A DNA stretch of 64,000 nt from Mongoliitalea lutea (lineage in GTDB: Bacteria; Bacteroidota; Bacteroidia; Cytophagales; Cyclobacteriaceae): assembly GCF_014652135.1 (NCBI RefSeq), contig NZ_BMYF01000022.1:1-64000 (forward strand), read 5' to 3'. Of this stretch, positions 62,075-64,000 are shown piece after piece. Within the stretch, counting starts at the first letter, position 1. Each line of letters begins with the position of its first letter. Under the pieces are notes generated by a model. That model was not told the DNA's origin and searched no databases. It saw only the letters and a program-made list of their open reading frames with translations. Position numbers and translations under genes: made by a program.

Positions 62075-64000
62075 ATGCTTAAAAACAACTATCAAACAGA
62101 AGTATCCAAGCGATTTACCATCTATAACAGTTTGTTTTTGGATTTGCCTTTTCAGGGGATCCATCATACGGGAACTTTGTTGCCGATTTTGGCCAATAAG
62201 TGCCAAGAAGGGTTTCAAGCCAATAAAACTCCCAAAGAGATTATCAATGGATTTTTTGATGAATTAATGGCGCAAAATAGTACTGAAGATCGTCACGCAT
62301 TCTTATTCAGAATGGTGCAGTATGTGGAGCGCCAAGTTGTGTTATTTGACTCCATTGAAGATGCTGCCTTTGATAAAATCCATGATTTAAAAGGAAAAGG
62401 AAGCGTGCAAGCACTGGTAGCCCGTGTGGATAATGACCGCAAACGGGAAGCATTGATCGAAAAATTGAGGAATTTTTCAGTACGCTTAACACTTACAGCA
62501 CACCCAACACAGTTTTATCCGGGGAATGTATTGGGTATCATCACTGATTTGGAAGAGGCTATCAAAACCAATGATCTGGGAAATATCAATCTTCTTTTGC
62601 AACAATTGGGGAAGACACCCTTTATCAATAAAGAAAAACCAACACCCTTGGATGAAGCTGTCAGCTTGATATGGTTTTTGGTGAATGTGTTTTATGTGTC
62701 TATTCCGGATATTTTGGTCCGATTGCTTCGTATGTTGGATATTCCGCTACATGAGTGGGAAAATCCTGGATTGTTAAAAGTTGGTTTTTGGCCAGGAGGT
62801 GACAGGGATGGAAATCCATTCGTGACCCATGATACAACCATCCAAGTAGCTGAAAAGCTTCAAAAGTGGATTTTGAGATGCTACTACAGGGATGTAAGAA
62901 AAATTAGAAAGCGTCTGACCTTCAAAAATGTAGAGCCTATCATGGTGAAGGTTGAAAATGGTCTTTTTAATTCCCTGTTTGATAACCAGAACTACTATCA
63001 AAGTAAAGACGAACTATTAGCTGATTTGTTGGAAGCAAGGCAGGCTTTGTTAACGCAGCATGATGGCTTGTTCCTAGATCAATTGGATGAATTTATTTTA
63101 AAAGTACGGATTTTTGGTTTTCACTTCGCTAATATGGATGTGAGGCAGGATAGCCGAAAACACGATGCTCTGTGGGAGGAAATTATTGAAGAAACGGTAG
63201 GTGCTGATGGTTTAGCTACTTTTCAAGGTAAAACAGAAGAAGAAAAAATAGCCTATATTCTCAATTTTGAACCAAAACTAGGAGAAGTAGCCTTCAAAGA
63301 GCCATTCCATCAAGAGATGCTCAAGAGTTTTGATGCAATCCAATCAGTTCAACAATCTAATGGGGAAGATGGCTTGCATCGCTACATCATTTCCAATTGC
63401 CAATCAGCTTTCCATGTTTTAGAAGTTTTTCAGTTAGCAAGATTATCTTGGAATAATGCCGATACTGCTTTGCCATTGGATATTGTGCCATTATTTGAGA
63501 CAATCGATGATTTGGCACAAGCACCTCAGATTATGGAGCAGCTGTACACAAATCCGATTTATCAGGCTCATTTGAAATCCCGTAATCATAAGCAGACCAT
63601 TATGTTAGGCTTTTCCGATGGAACCAAAGATGGAGGTTACATCCGTGCCAATTGGTCTATTTTACGAGCCAAAGAGGAGCTGAGCAAAATTTCCAAAGCC
63701 TACGATATTAAAGTCGTATTCTTTGATGGTCGGGGAGGACCTCCAGCTAGAGGAGGAGGGAATATGCATAACTTCTATGCATCTCACGGTCCACAAATTG
63801 AAAATGCAGAAATTCAGGTAACTATCCAAGGGCAAACGATATCTGCTAATTATGGCAAACCGGTTTCCTGTAGCTATAACTTCGAGCAATTACTTTGTGC
63901 CGGGATCGAAAATGAGTTGTACCCATCTTCTGAAAAGAACCTCAATCCTTATCAACGTGCGCTGATTGATCAGATGGCGACGGTTTCTTATCAGTTTTAC
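62075..64000 (+). CDS. ppc: phosphoenolpyruvate carboxylase, 5' part (runs off the window)
   Basis: The first 642 residues are present with no stop to the window end. The enzyme makes oxaloacetate from PEP and bicarbonate. Catalytic motifs are LTAHPTQFYPGN with H143, GFWPGGDRDGNPFV, MLGFSDGTKDGGYIRANW and FFDGRGGPPARGGGN with R553 and R559. The last 200 or so residues expected for the family lie outside. The frame is not interrupted in this window. Confidence 0.95.
   Translation, partial: MLKNNYQTEVSKRFTIYNSLFLDLPFQGIHHTGTLLPILANKCQEGFQANKTPKEIINGFFDELMAQNSTEDRHAFLFRMVQYVERQVVLFDSIEDAAFDKIHDLKGKGSVQALVARVDNDRKREALIEKLRNFSVRLTLTAHPTQFYPGNVLGIITDLEEAIKTNDLGNINLLLQQLGKTPFINKEKPTPLDEAVSLIWFLVNVFYVSIPDILVRLLRMLDIPLHEWENPGLLKVGFWPGGDRDGNPFVTHDTTIQVAEKLQKWILRCYYRDVRKIRKRLTFKNVEPIMVKVENGLFNSLFDNQNYYQSKDELLADLLEARQALLTQHDGLFLDQLDEFILKVRIFGFHFANMDVRQDSRKHDALWEEIIEETVGADGLATFQGKTEEEKIAYILNFEPKLGEVAFKEPFHQEMLKSFDAIQSVQQSNGEDGLHRYIISNCQSAFHVLEVFQLARLSWNNADTALPLDIVPLFETIDDLAQAPQIMEQLYTNPIYQAHLKSRNHKQTIMLGFSDGTKDGGYIRANWSILRAKEELSKISKAYDIKVVFFDGRGGPPARGGGNMHNFYASHGPQIENAEIQVTIQGQTISANYGKPVSCSYNFEQLLCAGIENELYPSSEKNLNPYQRALIDQMATVSYQFY

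Noticed and set aside
1-64000. CRISPR array
   Set aside because: No set of regularly spaced identical repeats with unique spacers was found; repeats here are irregular and degenerate.
1-64000. tRNA or rRNA genes
   Set aside because: No cloverleaf-like or conserved rRNA stretches were noticed by eye in the gaps; a dedicated tRNA scan could still find one.

Overview
The window looks like a Bacteroidota chromosome, most likely order Cytophagales and close to Cyclobacteriaceae. This rests on gene content (DUF2911, DUF6515, DUF6134, DUF5777 and DUF2490 proteins, a secreted Tricorn-type protease, Ala-Gln signal-peptide ends), on TAnnTTTG-type -7 promoter boxes, and on roughly 40 percent GC. The genus is inference.

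Defence region (1 to about 29,000). The left edge holds clustered 22-23 bp repeats that look like the end of an IS21-type element, abutting an N-terminally truncated DUF2971 gene. A complete type 1 BREX operon follows on the + strand: brxA, brxB, brxC, pglX, pglZ and brxL (950-17255). A whole McrBC-type modification-dependent restriction module sits between pglX and pglZ. All eight genes are separated by at most 17 nt or overlap, and one hairpin terminator overlaps the brxL stop codon. BREX marks self DNA through the PglX methyltransferase and blocks phage DNA lacking the mark. McrBC-type enzymes cut modified DNA, so the combined operon could act on both kinds of invader. Downstream are minus-strand accessory genes: a small membrane protein, a secreted protein, a 710-residue GIY-YIG protein and a TPR protein with an HELTH metallopeptidase site. 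These are followed by a HigB/HigA toxin-antitoxin pair with a STAS-like third gene, a Fic protein flanked by 62-bp direct repeats and preceded by its own putative operator, and a membrane-anchored PD-(D/E)xK-like protein. Two long gene-poor stretches carry degenerate dispersed repeats and hairpin clusters.

Envelope and housekeeping region (30,673 to the end). This part holds a Tricorn-like protease, msrB, several small secreted or outer-membrane proteins and lipoproteins, a KAS III-like enzyme and a second repeat-rich gap (43008-44098). After that come DUF2911, a hydroxyacid dehydrogenase, a universal stress protein, a TPR protein and holA. A long co-directional run follows: giant TPR protein, outer-membrane barrel, SPOR protein, ExbB, ExbD, TonB-like, folC, trmB. 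The window ends with a Rieske/YceI/DUF5777 operon, a WYL-type regulator and the first 642 codons of PEP carboxylase.

The most noteworthy item is the BREX operon with an internal McrBC whose McrB carries an apparent EVE/PUA-like reader domain. I saw no tRNA, rRNA or CRISPR array. Motifs and coordinates were read by eye from the sequence; family assignments rest on recalled family signatures, not on database searches.
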